From Treponema sp. UBA4232 (GTDB lineage Bacteria > Spirochaetota > Spirochaetia > Treponematales > Treponemataceae), in assembly GCA_002396325.1 (NCBI GenBank), contig DGXM01000014.1:1-7144 (forward strand): a DNA stretch of 7,144 nt, in the 5' to 3' direction. Under the pieces are notes generated by a model, which saw nothing but the letters and a program-made list of their open reading frames with translations, did no database searches and was not told where the DNA came from. Position 1 is the first letter of the stretch, and each line of letters begins with the position of its first letter. Shown here one piece after another: positions 6,820-7,144 of the stretch. A program made the translations under genes and the position numbers.

Positions 6820-7144
6820 TCGAGTACCGCTCCAAATCCTTTGTTTTTCGTGTTGTCCGCGCACAAATCGTAAAATTCCGCCAGCGCGGGAATTGCGTTC
6901 GCTTTCCGTGCCTTGTCCGTCGTGACGAAAGCACTGTCGCCCACAACGATAAGAGCCTTTTTCTGACGGGACATGCTCACGCACATTCGGTTGAACGAAG
7001 TGAGAAATCCGTACTGGGCGATTTTGTTCGTCCTCACGACCGACAGAAACACAATGTCGAATTCCATGCCCTGAAAAGCATCCACCGTGCCGACTTTATA
7101 TTTTATGCCTTTGAGTGCACCTTTGCGTCCGTTCAGTTTTTTCT
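6807..7144 (-). CDS. Upf1/Dna2-type superfamily 1 helicase, C-terminal fragment
   Basis: The reading frame is open from the window edge (first full codon at 7142-7140) to a TAA stop at 6809-6807, giving the last 111 residues; the start is outside. The GTG at 7085 lies within the open frame and is not the start. The fragment carries the end of the second RecA-like domain. It begins with the GTVDAFQGMEFDIVFLS segment, the form taken by the TVDSFQG-type motif of Upf1/Dna2 helicases. This is followed by NRMCVSMSRQKKALIVVGD, motif VI, whose arginine (codon 6968-6966) is the expected arginine finger. About 40 residues follow, ending in VLEWKK. Such enzymes unwind or translocate on RNA or DNA using ATP; the substrate cannot be told from this part. 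It overlaps the next gene by 13 bases, so translation is probably coupled. In McrBC-derived CoCoNuT clusters a helicase of this family has been reported, which fits the neighbours. Helicase family is very likely; system role is inferred. Confidence 0.9.
   Translation of the reverse strand, partial: KKLNGRKGALKGIKYKVGTVDAFQGMEFDIVFLSVVRTNKIAQYGFLTSFNRMCVSMSRQKKALIVVGDSAFVTTDKARKANAIPALAEFYDLCADNTKNKGFGAVLEWKK
6830..6833 (-). promoter_or_regulatory. Ribosome binding site of the HEPN gene
   Basis: GGAG lies ten bases before the ATG at 6819, inside the end of the helicase gene. It selects this ATG over upstream in-frame codons up to 6984, which would force a long overlap with the helicase and translate a non-conserved-looking shadow sequence rich in Arg, Gly and Ser. 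Spacing is slightly long, consistent with reliance on coupling from the overlapping helicase stop. Confidence 0.6.

Noticed and set aside
6820..6984. N-terminal extension of the HEPN protein by 55 residues
   Set aside because: It overlaps helicase motif VI in another frame, reads as Arg/Gly/Ser-rich shadow sequence, and the ATG at 6819 has its own ribosome binding site.

Overview
The window lies inside a single operon-like gene cluster read entirely from the minus strand, so gene order runs from high to low coordinates. Four genes fill it almost without gaps: (1) the C-terminal end of an Upf1/Dna2-type superfamily 1 helicase (edge to 6807); (2) a 691-residue protein with an N-terminal winged helix and a HEPN ribonuclease site (6819-4744); (3) a 982-residue McrB-type AAA+ GTPase carrying more than 500 residues of coiled coil at its N-terminus (4693-1745); (4) a 577-residue open fragment that runs off the low edge, with an McrC/DUF2357-like helical region followed by a segment resembling an Hsp70/actin-type ATPase (1732 to edge). 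Gene junctions are a 13-base overlap, a 50-base gap and a 12-base gap, each start has a recognisable Shine-Dalgarno sequence, and there is no room for other genes. No RNA gene, CRISPR array, insertion sequence or clear promoter was seen.

The combination of Upf1-like helicase, HEPN RNase, coiled-coil McrB GTPase and McrC-like partner matches the McrBC-derived defence class described as CoCoNuTs (coiled-coil nuclease tandems), which have been proposed from sequence analysis to target RNA or the translation apparatus of infected cells. The GTPase and its McrC-like partner would form the sensing and motor complex, the coiled coil would act as scaffold or signal relay, the HEPN protein would cut RNA, and the helicase would remodel nucleic acid. 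The assignment rests on motifs read by eye. The full helicase, the rest of the fourth gene and the flanking genes lie outside the window.

The second notable object is DNA-level. Inside the fourth gene, 559-688, is an array of 21-base direct repeats encoding a seven-residue repeat (K-V-Q-N-D-E-T). It is bounded at one end by a perfect 8-base inverted repeat that resembles a dispersed palindromic element found in several bacterial genomes. This looks like a palindromic repeat captured in a coding sequence, half of which then expanded in frame.

Organism: a bacterium with purine-rich AGGAG ribosome binding sites and moderate, slightly AT-rich composition by eye. The dispersed-repeat type would fit a spirochaete such as Treponema or another host-associated anaerobe, but this is only a guess.
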